Shown here in pieces: positions 7,135-15,800 of a stretch of 22,443 bases of DNA; positions within the stretch are counted from its first letter, which is position 1, and the number at the start of each line of letters is the position of its first letter. The translations under genes were made by a program, and so were the position numbers. The notes under the pieces are model-generated. The model did no database searches. It saw only the letters and a program-made list of their open reading frames with translations, and had not been told where the DNA came from. Origin of the DNA: Bacteroidales bacterium UBA3868 (GTDB lineage Bacteria; Bacteroidota; Bacteroidia; Bacteroidales; WCHB1-69). The stretch covers positions 1 through 22,443 of the forward strand of contig DGGS01000026.1 of the NCBI GenBank assembly GCA_002392325.1. The letters are read 5' to 3'.

Positions 7135-7884
7135 ATGGGTCAGAAAGTAAATCCGGTAGGCTTACGCCTTGGTATAGTAAGAGGCTGGGATTCTAATTGG
7201 TACGGCGGCAAAAATTTCGCCGGTAAGATCGTCGAAGATGACAAGATTAGAAAGTATCTGAACGCTAAGTTCTCCAAAGCCGGTATCTCAAAAATTTACA
7301 TTGAAAGAACTTTGAAACTGGTCACCGTGACCATCAGCACCGCACGTCCGGGTCTCATTATCGGCAAGGGCGGTCAGGAAGTTGACAAAGTGAAAGAAGA
7401 ATTGAAAGTCATCACCAACAAGGAGATTCAAATCAACATCGTTGAGGTGAAACGTCCGGATCTGGACGCTCAGTTGGTGGCACAGAACATCGCCAAGCAG
7501 ATTGAGGGTCGTGTGGCATACAAGAAAGCCATCAAGACCGCAGTCGCTTCCACCATGCGCGCGAATGCGGAAGGTATCAAAGTTACCGCCGCTGGCCGTC
7601 TGGGTGGCGCCGAAATGGCTCGTTCCGAGCATTTCAAAGAGGGTCGTATCCCGTTGCACACCTTGAGAGCGGACATCGACTACGCTCCGGTTGAGGCACA
7701 CACCACTTACGGTTGCATCGGCATCAAGGTTTGGATCTGCCGCGGCATCGTTTATGGCAAGCGCGACCTCTTCGCCCAAAATGTGGACAGCAAGGATGCC
7801 AAGGGCTCTGCCAAACGTCCGTTCCGCGGACCCCGCAAGGGTGGCAACGGTCCCCGCACCAGCAACAGAAACATGAATAAGTAA
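7135..7884 (+). CDS. rpsC: Ribosomal protein S3
   Basis: The 249-residue small-subunit protein lies at the mRNA entry site. The start [13 protein letters not shown], the KH-domain loop [14 protein letters not shown] (73-86), the C-terminal domain motifs [12 protein letters not shown] (154-165) and [14 protein letters not shown] (170-183), and GIKVWICRG (196-204) are all present. The tail after about 215 is Lys/Arg/Gly-rich ([14 protein letters not shown]), as in other Bacteroidota. It is followed by a 55-nt gap, one of the two larger gaps in this tight cluster. Confidence 0.97.
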   Translation: MGQKVNPVGLRLGIVRGWDSNWYGGKNFAGKIVEDDKIRKYLNAKFSKAGISKIYIERTLKLVTVTISTARPGLIIGKGGQEVDKVKEELKVITNKEIQINIVEVKRPDLDAQLVAQNIAKQIEGRVAYKKAIKTAVASTMRANAEGIKVTAAGRLGGAEMARSEHFKEGRIPLHTLRADIDYAPVEAHTTYGCIGIKVWICRGIVYGKRDLFAQNVDSKDAKGSAKRPFRGPRKGGNGPRTSNRNMNK

Positions 7885-7939
7885 CACGACCGACGCAAAG
7901 ATGCCGGTTTATCAATAATAATTAAAAACATTAAAAGCA

Positions 7940-8365
7940 ATGTTACAACCTAAAAAAGTAAGATACAGAAGGCCGCAGAAAGGCAGAATGAAAGCCATCA
8001 CCAAACGTGGTGCTGAGATCTCATTCGGTTCTTTCGCATTGAAAACACTGGACGAATTTTGGATCAGTGCCCGCCAGATTGAGGCTGCCCGTCAGGCTAT
8101 CACCCGTGAGATGAAGCGTCAAGGTCAGCTGTGGATTCGCATTTTCCCGGATCGCCCCGTTACCGCTAAGGGTTTGGGTGTTCGTATGGGTAAAGGTAAA
8201 GGTACTCCTGAGTCTTGGGCCGCACGCGTGAGCCCGGGCCGTATCCTCTTCGAGGCCGACGGCATCCCGATGGAAGTCGCCAAGGAAGCTATGAGACTTG
8301 GAGCCCAGAAACTGCCCGTTCATACCAAATTCATCGTTAGAAGAGATTATTCACCAGAAATTTAA
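7940..8365 (+). CDS. rplP: Ribosomal protein L16
   Basis: The 141-residue large-subunit protein binds near the central protuberance and the A-site tRNA elbow. [18 protein letters not shown] at the start, [18 protein letters not shown] (46-63) and [16 protein letters not shown] (82-97) are diagnostic; the last contains the arginine region hydroxylated in some bacteria. Length matches the family. The next gene starts 11 nt downstream. Confidence 0.97.
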   Translation: MLQPKKVRYRRPQKGRMKAITKRGAEISFGSFALKTLDEFWISARQIEAARQAITREMKRQGQLWIRIFPDRPVTAKGLGVRMGKGKGTPESWAARVSPGRILFEADGIPMEVAKEAMRLGAQKLPVHTKFIVRRDYSPEI

Positions 8366-8368
8366 TAC

Positions 8369-8372
8369 GAGG
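8369..8372 (+). promoter_or_regulatory. GAGG ribosome-binding sequence before rpmC
   Basis: GAGG ends 4 nt before the ATG at 8377. The spacing is short, and such sequences are uncommon before genes of this phylum. Confidence 0.35.
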
Positions 8373-8376
8373 CGAT

Positions 8377-8577
8377 ATGAAACAGAAAGTTATTAACGAG
8401 CTTACGACTCCGGAAGTGAAAGAGAGACTGGATGTGGAAAAAGACAACCTGGTCAAGATGAGACTCAACCACGCCATCTCCCCGTTGGAAAACCCCCAAC
8501 TGATTAAAGAGCAACGCAGAACAATCGCAAGACTGTACACCGAGTTGCGCAAACGCGAATTAAACGATAACAAATAA
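8377..8577 (+). CDS. rpmC: Ribosomal protein L29
   Basis: This is a 66-residue two-helix protein of the large subunit at the tunnel exit, where trigger factor and SRP dock. It shows the family pattern: an N-terminal [15 protein letters not shown] helix and the conserved C-terminal helix with [15 protein letters not shown]. It lies between rplP (11 nt) and rpsQ (14 nt) in the expected order. A GAGG lies just upstream of the start. Confidence 0.95.
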   Translation: MKQKVINELTTPEVKERLDVEKDNLVKMRLNHAISPLENPQLIKEQRRTIARLYTELRKRELNDNK

Positions 8578-8591
8578 TCCACCTGACAAGT

Positions 8592-8846
8592 ATGGAAAGA
8601 AATAACAGAAAAGTGAGAGAAGGCATCGTGGTCAGCGACAAGATGGAAAAATCCATCGTCGTGCTGGTTGAACGCAAGATGAAACACCCCATCTACGGAA
8701 AGTTCCTGAAACGTTCCACCAAGTTCATGGCTCATGACGAGAAGAACGATTGCCATATCGGTGACAGAGTTAGAATTATGGAAACCAGACCTTTGAGCAA
8801 AAACAAGTGCTGGCGATTAGTAGAAATTATTGAAAGAGCTAAATAG
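8592..8846 (+). CDS. rpsQ: Ribosomal protein S17
   Basis: This is an 84-residue OB-fold protein of the small subunit that binds 16S rRNA early in assembly. Conserved features are [19 protein letters not shown] (6-24), [19 protein letters not shown] and [17 protein letters not shown]. Length is normal. Only 2 nt separate it from rplN, so the two are probably translationally coupled. Confidence 0.96.
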   Translation: MERNNRKVREGIVVSDKMEKSIVVLVERKMKHPIYGKFLKRSTKFMAHDEKNDCHIGDRVRIMETRPLSKNKCWRLVEIIERAK

Positions 8847-8848
8847 TT

Positions 8849-9217
8849 ATGATACAACAAGAATCAAGATTAGCAGTAGCAGACAACAGCGGTGCTAAGG
8901 AAGTCCTCTGCATCCGCGTTCTGGGCGGTACCAAAAAACGCTATGCAGGCGTGGGCGACAAGATTGTGGTCGCCATCAAGAGTGCCATCCCCTCCGGCCA
9001 AGTGAAAGCCGGTACAGTCTCCAAGGCAGTGGTTGTGCGCACCAAGAGACACGTGCGCCGCAACGACGGTTCCTACATCAAGTTTGATGACAATGCCGTT
9101 GTGCTCCTCACCGCCGCCGACGAACTCCGCGGTACCCGTATCTTCGGACCTGTCGCACGTGAGTTGCGTGAGAAACAGTTTATGAAGATCGTGTCTTTGG
9201 CTCCGGAAGTATTGTAG
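8849..9217 (+). CDS. rplN: Ribosomal protein L14
   Basis: The 122-residue large-subunit protein sits at the subunit interface (bridge to 16S rRNA). [19 protein letters not shown] is the classic start. [18 protein letters not shown] and the end [20 protein letters not shown] also match the family exactly in order and spacing. The 65-nt gap to rplX is the largest in the cluster and contains two CAATTG palindromes. Confidence 0.97.
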   Translation: MIQQESRLAVADNSGAKEVLCIRVLGGTKKRYAGVGDKIVVAIKSAIPSGQVKAGTVSKAVVVRTKRHVRRNDGSYIKFDDNAVVLLTAADELRGTRIFGPVARELREKQFMKIVSLAPEVL

Positions 9218-9282
9218 AAATTAATTCATAAAGATACAATTGACAAAGACCAATTGGCGAACATTAAAATTTTAAAAGAAAA

Positions 9283-9597
9283 ATGAAACTTAAAATCAAG
9301 AAAGGCGACATCGTAAAAGTCATCACCGGCGAGTATAAGGGTACTCAAGGCAAGGTCCTTGAAGTCCTGCCGAGTGCAAACAAGGCTTTGGTGGAGGGTT
9401 GCAACATGGTGTCCAAGAGCACCAAGCCCAACGCCAAGACCCCGAACGGTGGCATTATCAAGAAAGAGGCCCCTATCCACATTTCAAACCTTATGGTTGT
9501 TGACGCTAAAGGAAACGCTACCCGCGTTGGTAGAAGATTGAATGACAAAGGCAAATTAGTAAGATATTCTAAAAAATCTGGAGAGGAGATCAAATAA
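9283..9597 (+). CDS. rplX: Ribosomal protein L24
   Basis: This 104-residue large-subunit assembly initiator has a KOW motif at the N-terminus ([20 protein letters not shown]) and the conserved [13 protein letters not shown] and [16 protein letters not shown] segments. The last base of its TAA stop is the first base of the rplE ATG (9597), a 1-nt overlap that implies coupled translation. Confidence 0.96.
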   Translation: MKLKIKKGDIVKVITGEYKGTQGKVLEVLPSANKALVEGCNMVSKSTKPNAKTPNGGIIKKEAPIHISNLMVVDAKGNATRVGRRLNDKGKLVRYSKKSGEEIK

Positions 9598-10151
9598 TGT
9601 ACACACCGAGATTCAAAGAGAAATACCAGAATGAGGTGCTTCCCGCCCTCAAGGAACAGTTCGGATTCAAATCCGTTATGCGCGTTCCCCGTATCACTAA
9701 GATTTGCCTCAACCAAGGTTTGGGCAAGTTCGGCATCGCTGACAAGAAACTCATCGACGCCGGTGTTCAGGAGATGACCATGATCGCTGGCCAAAAGGCT
9801 GTTGCGACCAAGTCCAAAAAAGATATCTCCAACTTCAAATTGAGAAAAGGTATGCCGATCGGCGTCCGCGTGACCCTGCACGGCGACCGCATGTATGAAT
9901 TCTTAGACAGATTGGTTTCTGTTTCCATTCCTCGTATCCGCGACTTCAGAGGCATCAGCGACAAGGGTTTCGACGGCAGAGGAAACTACACACTGGGTAT
10001 TCCCGAGCAGATTATCTTCCCGGAAATCGATATCGACAAGGTGGCCAAAATCAACGGTATGGACATCACGTTCGTGACCACGGCCCAAAACGACAAGGAA
10101 TGCCTTGCCTTATTGAAAGAATTTGGCTTACCATTTAAAAATCAGAAATAA
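9597..10151 (+). CDS. rplE: Ribosomal protein L5
   Basis: The 184-residue large-subunit protein binds 5S rRNA. The [16 protein letters not shown] segment, [21 protein letters not shown] and the [19 protein letters not shown] loop are family hallmarks, and [11 protein letters not shown] with [10 protein letters not shown] marks the C-terminal half. The protein is full length. Start and stop fit tightly between rplX (1-nt overlap) and rpsN (2-nt gap). Confidence 0.97.
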   Translation: MYTPRFKEKYQNEVLPALKEQFGFKSVMRVPRITKICLNQGLGKFGIADKKLIDAGVQEMTMIAGQKAVATKSKKDISNFKLRKGMPIGVRVTLHGDRMYEFLDRLVSVSIPRIRDFRGISDKGFDGRGNYTLGIPEQIIFPEIDIDKVAKINGMDITFVTTAQNDKECLALLKEFGLPFKNQK

Positions 10152-10153
10152 TT

Positions 10154-10453
10154 ATGGCTAAAGAATCCTTAAAAGCAAGAGAGATAAAAAGAGCAAAATT
10201 AGTTGCCAAATATAGTGCGAAACGCGCGGAACTTAAGAAAATCATGAAGGGTGACGACTATGACGCTAAAAGAGCCGCTGACATCGCCCTCCAGAAATTA
10301 CCCCCCAACTCCAATCCTATCCGTATGCACAACCGCTGCAAACTGACCGGTCGTCCGAAAGGCTATATCCGTCAGTTCGGCCTCTCCCGTATCAATTTCA
10401 GAGAAATGGCCATGGCAGGCTTGTTGCCGGGTGTAAAGAAAGCTAGTTGGTAA
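10154..10453 (+). CDS. rpsN: Ribosomal protein S14, zinc-free form
   Basis: The 99-residue small-subunit protein ends with the conserved [21 protein letters not shown] and [17 protein letters not shown] segments. It has a single cysteine, so it is the zinc-independent (C-) form. It carries about ten more residues around positions 30-47 ([20 protein letters not shown]) than the 89-residue form I recall for many Bacteroidota. That makes it closer in length to the proteobacterial type; this comparison is from memory. Confidence 0.95.
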   Translation: MAKESLKAREIKRAKLVAKYSAKRAELKKIMKGDDYDAKRAADIALQKLPPNSNPIRMHNRCKLTGRPKGYIRQFGLSRINFREMAMAGLLPGVKKASW

Positions 10454-10476
10454 AATTAAATTAGAAGTAAAAGATT

Positions 10477-10875
10477 ATGAATACCGATCCAATATCAGAT
10501 TATTTGACTCGTTTGAGAAACGCTATCCGCGCGAATCACAAGGTGGTGGAAATCCCCGCCTCCAACGAGAAAAGAGCTATCACCAAGATACTCTTTGACA
10601 AAGGTTATATTCTCAATTACAAGTTCGTGGATGATGTGCACCCCAAGATGATCAAGATCGCCTTGAAGTACCATCCCACAACGAAACAATCAGCCATTAC
10701 GACGCTGCAACGCGCCAGCCGCCCTGGTCTTCGTAAATACGCTGGTGTGAACGAACTTCCTTCCGTGCTTAACGGACTTGGCATTGCCATCGTCTCCACC
10801 TCCCGCGGTATGATGACCGACAAAGAGGCCAAGGCCCAGAATGTCGGCGGTGAAGTTATTTGTTACATTAGCTAA
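10477..10875 (+). CDS. rpsH: Ribosomal protein S8
   Basis: The 132-residue small-subunit protein binds the central domain of 16S rRNA. DPISDYLTRLRNA at the start, KRAITKILFDKGYI and the C-terminal STSRGMMTDKEAKAQNVGGE signature are unambiguous. The known S8 autoregulation site of enterobacteria was not looked for at structure level and nothing obvious stands out. Confidence 0.97.
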   Translation: MNTDPISDYLTRLRNAIRANHKVVEIPASNEKRAITKILFDKGYILNYKFVDDVHPKMIKIALKYHPTTKQSAITTLQRASRPGLRKYAGVNELPSVLNGLGIAIVSTSRGMMTDKEAKAQNVGGEVICYIS

Positions 10876-10876
10876 T

Positions 10877-10882
10877 AGGAGG
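10877..10882 (+). promoter_or_regulatory. Canonical Shine-Dalgarno before rplF
   Basis: AGGAGG lies 7 nt before the ATG at 10890, just after the rpsH stop. This is a full consensus site with good spacing. It is notable because the other starts in the window lack a comparable site, as is usual in Bacteroidota. Confidence 0.6.
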
Positions 10883-10889
10883 AATTGAT

Positions 10890-11450
10890 ATGTCAAGAAT
10901 AGGTAAATTACAAATTGCGATTCCCAGCGGAGTCGAAATCAAAAGAGATGAGAAGTCCAATGTCGTGACTGTAAAAGGTCCCAAGGGCGAACTCAAACAA
11001 TATGTCGATCCTCGTATTGAAATGAACATCGAAGACGGTCATCTTCATCTGACTCGTCCTACCGATAACAAACGCGACAAATCCATGCACGGCCTTTATA
11101 GAGCCCTCATCAACAATATGGTGACCGGCGTTTCTGAAGGATTCCAGATTAAGATGGAAGTGATTGGTGTAGGTTACAAAGCCGAAGCCAAAGGTGCCCA
11201 CCAATTGGACATGGGTCTGGGTTACTCCCACAATATTCTGTTCGACTTCCCGGAGGAAATTTCTGTGGAGACCATCAATGAGAAAGGTAAGAGCCCTATC
11301 ATCATCCTGAAGAGCATTGACAAACAACTCCTCGGTTTGGTGGCCAAGAAAATCCGTTCCTATCGTAAACCTGAACCGTATAAAGGCAAAGGTATCCGCT
11401 TCGAAGGCGAATTTGTTAGAAAGAAAGCTGGTAAATCAGCAGAAAAATAA
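10890..11450 (+). CDS. rplF: Ribosomal protein L6
   Basis: The 186-residue large-subunit protein lies near the GTPase centre. The start SRIGKLQIAIPSGVEI, the central GVGYKAEAKG and LGYSHNILFDFPEE segments, and the C-terminal IRSYRKPEPYKGKGIRFEGE signature are all present. Length is normal. It is preceded by a perfect AGGAGG. Confidence 0.97.
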   Translation: MSRIGKLQIAIPSGVEIKRDEKSNVVTVKGPKGELKQYVDPRIEMNIEDGHLHLTRPTDNKRDKSMHGLYRALINNMVTGVSEGFQIKMEVIGVGYKAEAKGAHQLDMGLGYSHNILFDFPEEISVETINEKGKSPIIILKSIDKQLLGLVAKKIRSYRKPEPYKGKGIRFEGEFVRKKAGKSAEK

Positions 11451-11468
11451 TCGTGTAAATTTGTTATT

Positions 11469-11828
11469 ATGGCATACAATAGAAAAGAATATAGAAGAAA
11501 AAGGATTAAAAACCGCGTGCGTAAAATCGTTAGCGGTACTCCTAATCGCCCCAGATTGTCCGTGTTCAGAAGTAACCGCGACATCTATGTTCAGCTGATT
11601 GACGATGTGGCAGGGGTAACCTTGGTTTCCGCATCCTCCAAACTGCCGAACATTGCAGAACAAAAAATCACCAAATGCGAGAAGTCCGCTTTAGTAGGCA
11701 AGGAAATTGCCCAACGTGCTATCGCTGCCGGTATCAACGAGGTTGTTTTCGACCGTAACGGTTATTTGTATCATGGTAGAATCAAATCTTTGGCTGAAGC
11801 AGCCAGAGAAGGTGGTCTTAAATTTTAA
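11469..11828 (+). CDS. rplR: Ribosomal protein L18
   Basis: The 119-residue large-subunit protein binds 5S rRNA with L5. The basic N-terminus [37 protein letters not shown], and the end [20 protein letters not shown] followed by AREGGLKF are diagnostic. It sits in the expected place between rplF (18 nt) and rpsE (11 nt). Confidence 0.97.
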   Translation: MAYNRKEYRRKRIKNRVRKIVSGTPNRPRLSVFRSNRDIYVQLIDDVAGVTLVSASSKLPNIAEQKITKCEKSALVGKEIAQRAIAAGINEVVFDRNGYLYHGRIKSLAEAAREGGLKF

Positions 11829-11839
11829 AATCAAGACGT

Positions 11840-12358
11840 ATGGCTAACTTAAATATTAAGAAAGTAAAAGCAACTGACATCGAACTCAAAGAAAGAATGG
11901 TGGCAGTTAATCGTGTGACCAAAGTGACCAAGGGTGGTCGAATCTTCAGTTTCGCCGCTATCATGGTAGTCGGTAATGAGAATGGTATCGTGGGCTACGG
12001 CCTTGGTAAGGCTCGCGAAGTTTCCACAGCCATCTCTAAAGGTACGGAAGATGCGAAAAAGAACCTGATTCAAGTGCCTGTGCTGAAAGGTACGATCCCT
12101 CACGCTCAGGAAGGCAAGTACAGTGGAGCCACTGTCTTTATGAAACCTGCCGCCCCCGGTACTGGTGTTATCGCCGGTGGTGCTATGCGTGCCGTGTTGG
12201 AAAGCGTTGGCGTTAAGAACGTGTTGGCAAAGTCCAAAGGTTCCTCTAACCCACACAGCGTTGTGAAGGCTACTTTTGATGCCCTTTCCAAAATGCGCGA
12301 TGCCTATACGGTGGCACAAGTTCGTGGTGTGGACCTTGACAAGGTATTCAGAGGCTAA
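11840..12358 (+). CDS. rpsE: Ribosomal protein S5
   Basis: The 172-residue small-subunit protein acts in decoding fidelity and mRNA unwinding. [40 protein letters not shown] and [20 protein letters not shown] are the double-stranded-RNA-binding and C-terminal family signatures. It is the last gene of the block. A strong terminator begins 26 nt after the stop, where rpmD, rplO and secY would normally follow. Confidence 0.97.
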   Translation: MANLNIKKVKATDIELKERMVAVNRVTKVTKGGRIFSFAAIMVVGNENGIVGYGLGKAREVSTAISKGTEDAKKNLIQVPVLKGTIPHAQEGKYSGATVFMKPAAPGTGVIAGGAMRAVLESVGVKNVLAKSKGSSNPHSVVKATFDALSKMRDAYTVAQVRGVDLDKVFRG

Positions 12359-12383
12359 CATATTATATACTATAACTATTTAT

Positions 12384-12412
12384 AATGACCGCAATCGCGG
12401 TCATTTTTTTTT
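12384..12412 (+). terminator. Rho-independent terminator after rpsE
   Basis: The stem AATGACCGC / GCGGTCATT (9 bp) encloses the loop AATC and is followed by an unbroken run of nine T, counting the T at the end of the stem. It closes the ribosomal block. The loop is the same tetranucleotide as in the terminator at 19934. Confidence 0.9.
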
Positions 12413-12470
12413 GTAATTATGGGTCTTGCCCCAGCTATGGTGTAGCTTCCGCTCAACGCTAATGCGACTT

Positions 12471-12530
12471 GCGGAATGGTGTGATGCCTATCTTTCTTCA
12501 AGTATTCTTTCGACACGAACACCATTCCGC
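12471..12530. repeat. 12-bp perfect inverted repeat in the post-rpsE gap
   Basis: GCGGAATGGTGT (12471-12482) and its exact reverse complement (12519-12530) are separated by 36 nt. There is no T-run and no transposase gene nearby. The gap 12359-12804 otherwise holds the terminator, this repeat, and a promoter. A 49-codon minus-strand frame (12376-12525) crosses the repeat and is discussed as a possible relic. Confidence 0.6.
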
Positions 12531-12627
12531 CTTGAACATAGTAAACGGCGTTATTCCGATCAACAGAACGTCATGTTAGGTCAACTTCCATATTGGTGTT
12601 TTTTTATAATTTTTTATGAACATAAGC

Positions 12628-12658
12628 TTGTGAAAAGGAAAATAATTTTTTATTTTTG
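12628..12658 (+). promoter_or_regulatory. Promoter of the giant T9SS cargo gene
   Basis: TTG at 12628-12630 and TATTTTTG at 12651-12658 are 20 nt apart, a good Bacteroidota promoter. Transcription from about 12664 gives an A/T-rich leader of about 140 nt to the ATG at 12805, longer than the leaders inferred for the promoters at 2971 and 22310. Confidence 0.65.
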
Positions 12659-12804
12659 TTGCTGTCTTTCGTGCATGTTGCCACCAGCAGTTGGTCGTAT
12701 CTTATAACGCTGCTAATTTGTATGGTCTCAAGAAATGGATAAAGGATAAATAGAACTAATAATCAGATATATTTTCAATATAGTATAAACTAAATCTTAT
12801 TATT

Positions 12805-15800
12805 ATGAAAAAAGTATTATTCCTTCTGATGCTTGTTTCCTTTGGCCTATCAGGTACATTGCAGGCACAACAAACCATTACAATTGGTACGGGAACATCC
12901 ACTGGGTATGTCACCCCGTTTAACTCTCTTTGGGGGTATTCTTTTGTTGAGCAGTTATACTATGCCAATGAAATTAGTGTTGCTGGCTACATAACGGAAG
13001 TCAGCTTTTATTACGATCATGGTGGTTCCCAGACGAATAATATTGAGCTGTTTATGAAAAATGTAAACAGAACAACGTTCTCGTCTGATGCGGATTATGA
13101 ATCTGTGACCCAGTCTGATCTTGTGTACTCGGGAACCTTTGTTATTCCCAATGATTCCGGTTGGGTGTCTATTACATTAGATGTCCCTTTCTATTATGAT
13201 GGCATAAGCAATCTCATGATTGCCATGCATGAGTTTACAAGCGGTTATTCATCCCGCTATTTCGCCTATACCTCTACAACCAATGCGGTTCTTTCCTATC
13301 ATAGTGACTCTGCCAATCCCGATCCCTATAATTTAGGCTCTTATTCCGGCAACAAGTACACCAGTGCAAATAGGGCTAATGTCCGTCTTGAAATTACTCC
13401 AGCTCAACTTACTTGTCCGGCAACGGGTTCTCCTGTTGTCGATACTGTAGATGCCCATTCCGCTACATTGTTGTGGTCTCCTAATGGATCCGAAACCAGT
13501 TGGGATGTTTATTTGACTACTTCTGCGACTGATATTCCCGATTCTAACACGATTCCCACCGATTATGTTTATGATACTTCTTACAGTGCGTCGAATCTGA
13601 ACAGTTCCACGAAGTATTACTTTTATGTGCGTGCCAATTGCGGTGCTGGTGATGTTAGTTGGTGGAGAACCGTGAGTTTTAACACGCTTTGCGAAGCGTT
13701 GACTACATTGCCCTTGTTTGAAAACTTTGACAGTTGGCCGGGTGCTTCAAGTACATCCGTTTCAGTTAACAACCTACCACATTGTTGGCATCATTTATCG
13801 GGTGCCTACAGCAGTTACGCTGGCTACCCGATTATATACAGCAGCAGTACTTATGCGGCCTCCGGCAGCAATGCCATGCGTTTCTATACATCAACCACCA
13901 CATCATATAGTTATGGTGATGAGTATGCCATATTACCTCGTGTTGATGTCACATATTATCCGATTAATACGCTTCAGATTACGATGGATGTGAGAAAGAA
14001 CAGCACATCGTACACTGATTTCACGCTTTTTGTGGGTGTGATGAGTGATCCAACCGACCCGACAACTTTTGTGCCGGTTGATACTATTGTCAAATCCTCA
14101 ACAAGTTATGAGGAATTTACCGTAATGTTTAATAATTATACTGGATTGGGTGAATATGTTGCCCTTTGTGCGCCGAAAGTCACATCATCAAATGTTAGTT
14201 ACAATACGGGTTATGTGGACAACCTCGTGCTGGAACCCATCCCATCTTGTCTGAAACCGACAGGTGTGACGCTCTCCAACATTACCGCCACCAGTGTGGA
14301 TGTGGATTGGACCCCGGGCGATTACGAGCCGGCATGGGAGATTGTGGTTGTGCCTGCGGGTACTCCCGTCACCTCCGGCCTTGCCGAGTATGCCACAACG
14401 CATCCATACACCGTGGGCAATCTTGACGATAACACTCGGTACGACCTTTATGTGCGTGCGGATTGTGGTGGTGGAGACTACAGCTCATGGACACAACCCC
14501 AATCCTTCACAACAGATCCGTTGTGCACACCTCCCTCTAATCTGACAATTAGTCAGGTTGCGGGAACCTCCGCGCTGGTTTCATGGTCTCCTGCTCTTGT
14601 GGGCGCAACGAACTATACGGTGGAGTATTCTGAAGCGGGAATGGACATGTGGACTCCTGAAGTCGTGAATGGAACAAGCTACATGATTCCGTTCCTCAAC
14701 CCGCAGACCTCATACGATGTGCGCGTGTATTCCAACTGCGACCTCAGTTCTGCGGATACATTGACCAGAACATTCAGTACGGGCTGTCTTTCAGGTGGTG
14801 ATATGAATATAGGTGACGGCACGAACACCAGCACCTCCATTCCGTCCTATAGTTTTTACAAACACGGTTATTCCCAGCAGATTTTCACGGCTAGCGAGTT
14901 GGGTGGTGCCAATACTTTTAATTCCATTTCATTCTATATGGTGAATCTGGCCCAGCAACGCAATTACAAGATTTATCTGATGCACACAACGGCTACCACT
15001 TCGTCAGATTGGTTGCCCACAACGAATGCGCAATTGGTGTATTCCGGTCCGCAGACTCTGGTCGCTGATTCATGGAATACATTCAATTTCTCCACGCCGT
15101 TTGTATATAACGGTGTTGATAATTTAGCGGTTATCGTAATAGATTCAAACTCCAGCTATTCCTCTGGAAACAGTTGGCGAGTGCACAACGCCCCGGCTGG
15201 TACAGGAGCGACTAAATACACCTACAATGATGGCACTGCGTATAGCATCACGAGTGCGCCTACAACGACTAACGGAGGTGCCTTGGCTGTCCGTAACAAT
15301 GTGAAATTTGGCGGAGATTGTGACAGTCTGTCCACTTGTGTCAGACCGAATCTTTATATTGCCAGCAAGACGGACGAGAGTATTACCATAGATTGGGCTC
15401 CCGGTTATATGGAAAGTTCCTGGGATTTGGAATACAGCACGGATGACACCACTTGGGTGTCTCTGGGATCTCTGTCGAGCGCACCTTACACATTGGACAA
15501 CCTGAATGCGAACACTGTGTATTATATCCGCATCCGCTCCAATTGCGGTAGTGATTACAGCGATTGGGTAAAGATTCATGAACGTACCGAATGCGGTTAT
15601 GTCAACATTCCTCTGATGGAAGGTTTTGAGTCTGCACCAGGCAGCGGTTCTGGCAATATGATCACCTGCTGGTCAACCAATTCCAACTATACTTCAACCC
15701 ATTATCCCTATACCTCTAGCAGCCAGCACCACAATGGCACCTATAGTGTGTATTTCTATGCTGGTTCCTCCTACTATTCCTATTTGATTACGCCTCGTTT

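Noticed and set aside
7288..7887. 199-codon minus-strand open frame opposite rpsC
   Set aside because: It lies wholly opposite a conserved ribosomal gene; its openness follows from the codon use of rpsC.
9345..9881. 178-codon minus-strand open frame opposite rplX and rplE
   Set aside because: It is antisense to two conserved genes, with no signal, promoter or domain of its own.
12471..12530. Insertion-sequence ends
   Set aside because: The arms are only 60 bp apart from end to end with no transposase and no visible target duplication.
12426..12707. 93-codon plus-strand open frame in the gap before the giant gene
   Set aside because: It overlaps the promoter of the giant gene, is rich in Cys and Phe from A/T-rich DNA, and has no recognisable domain.
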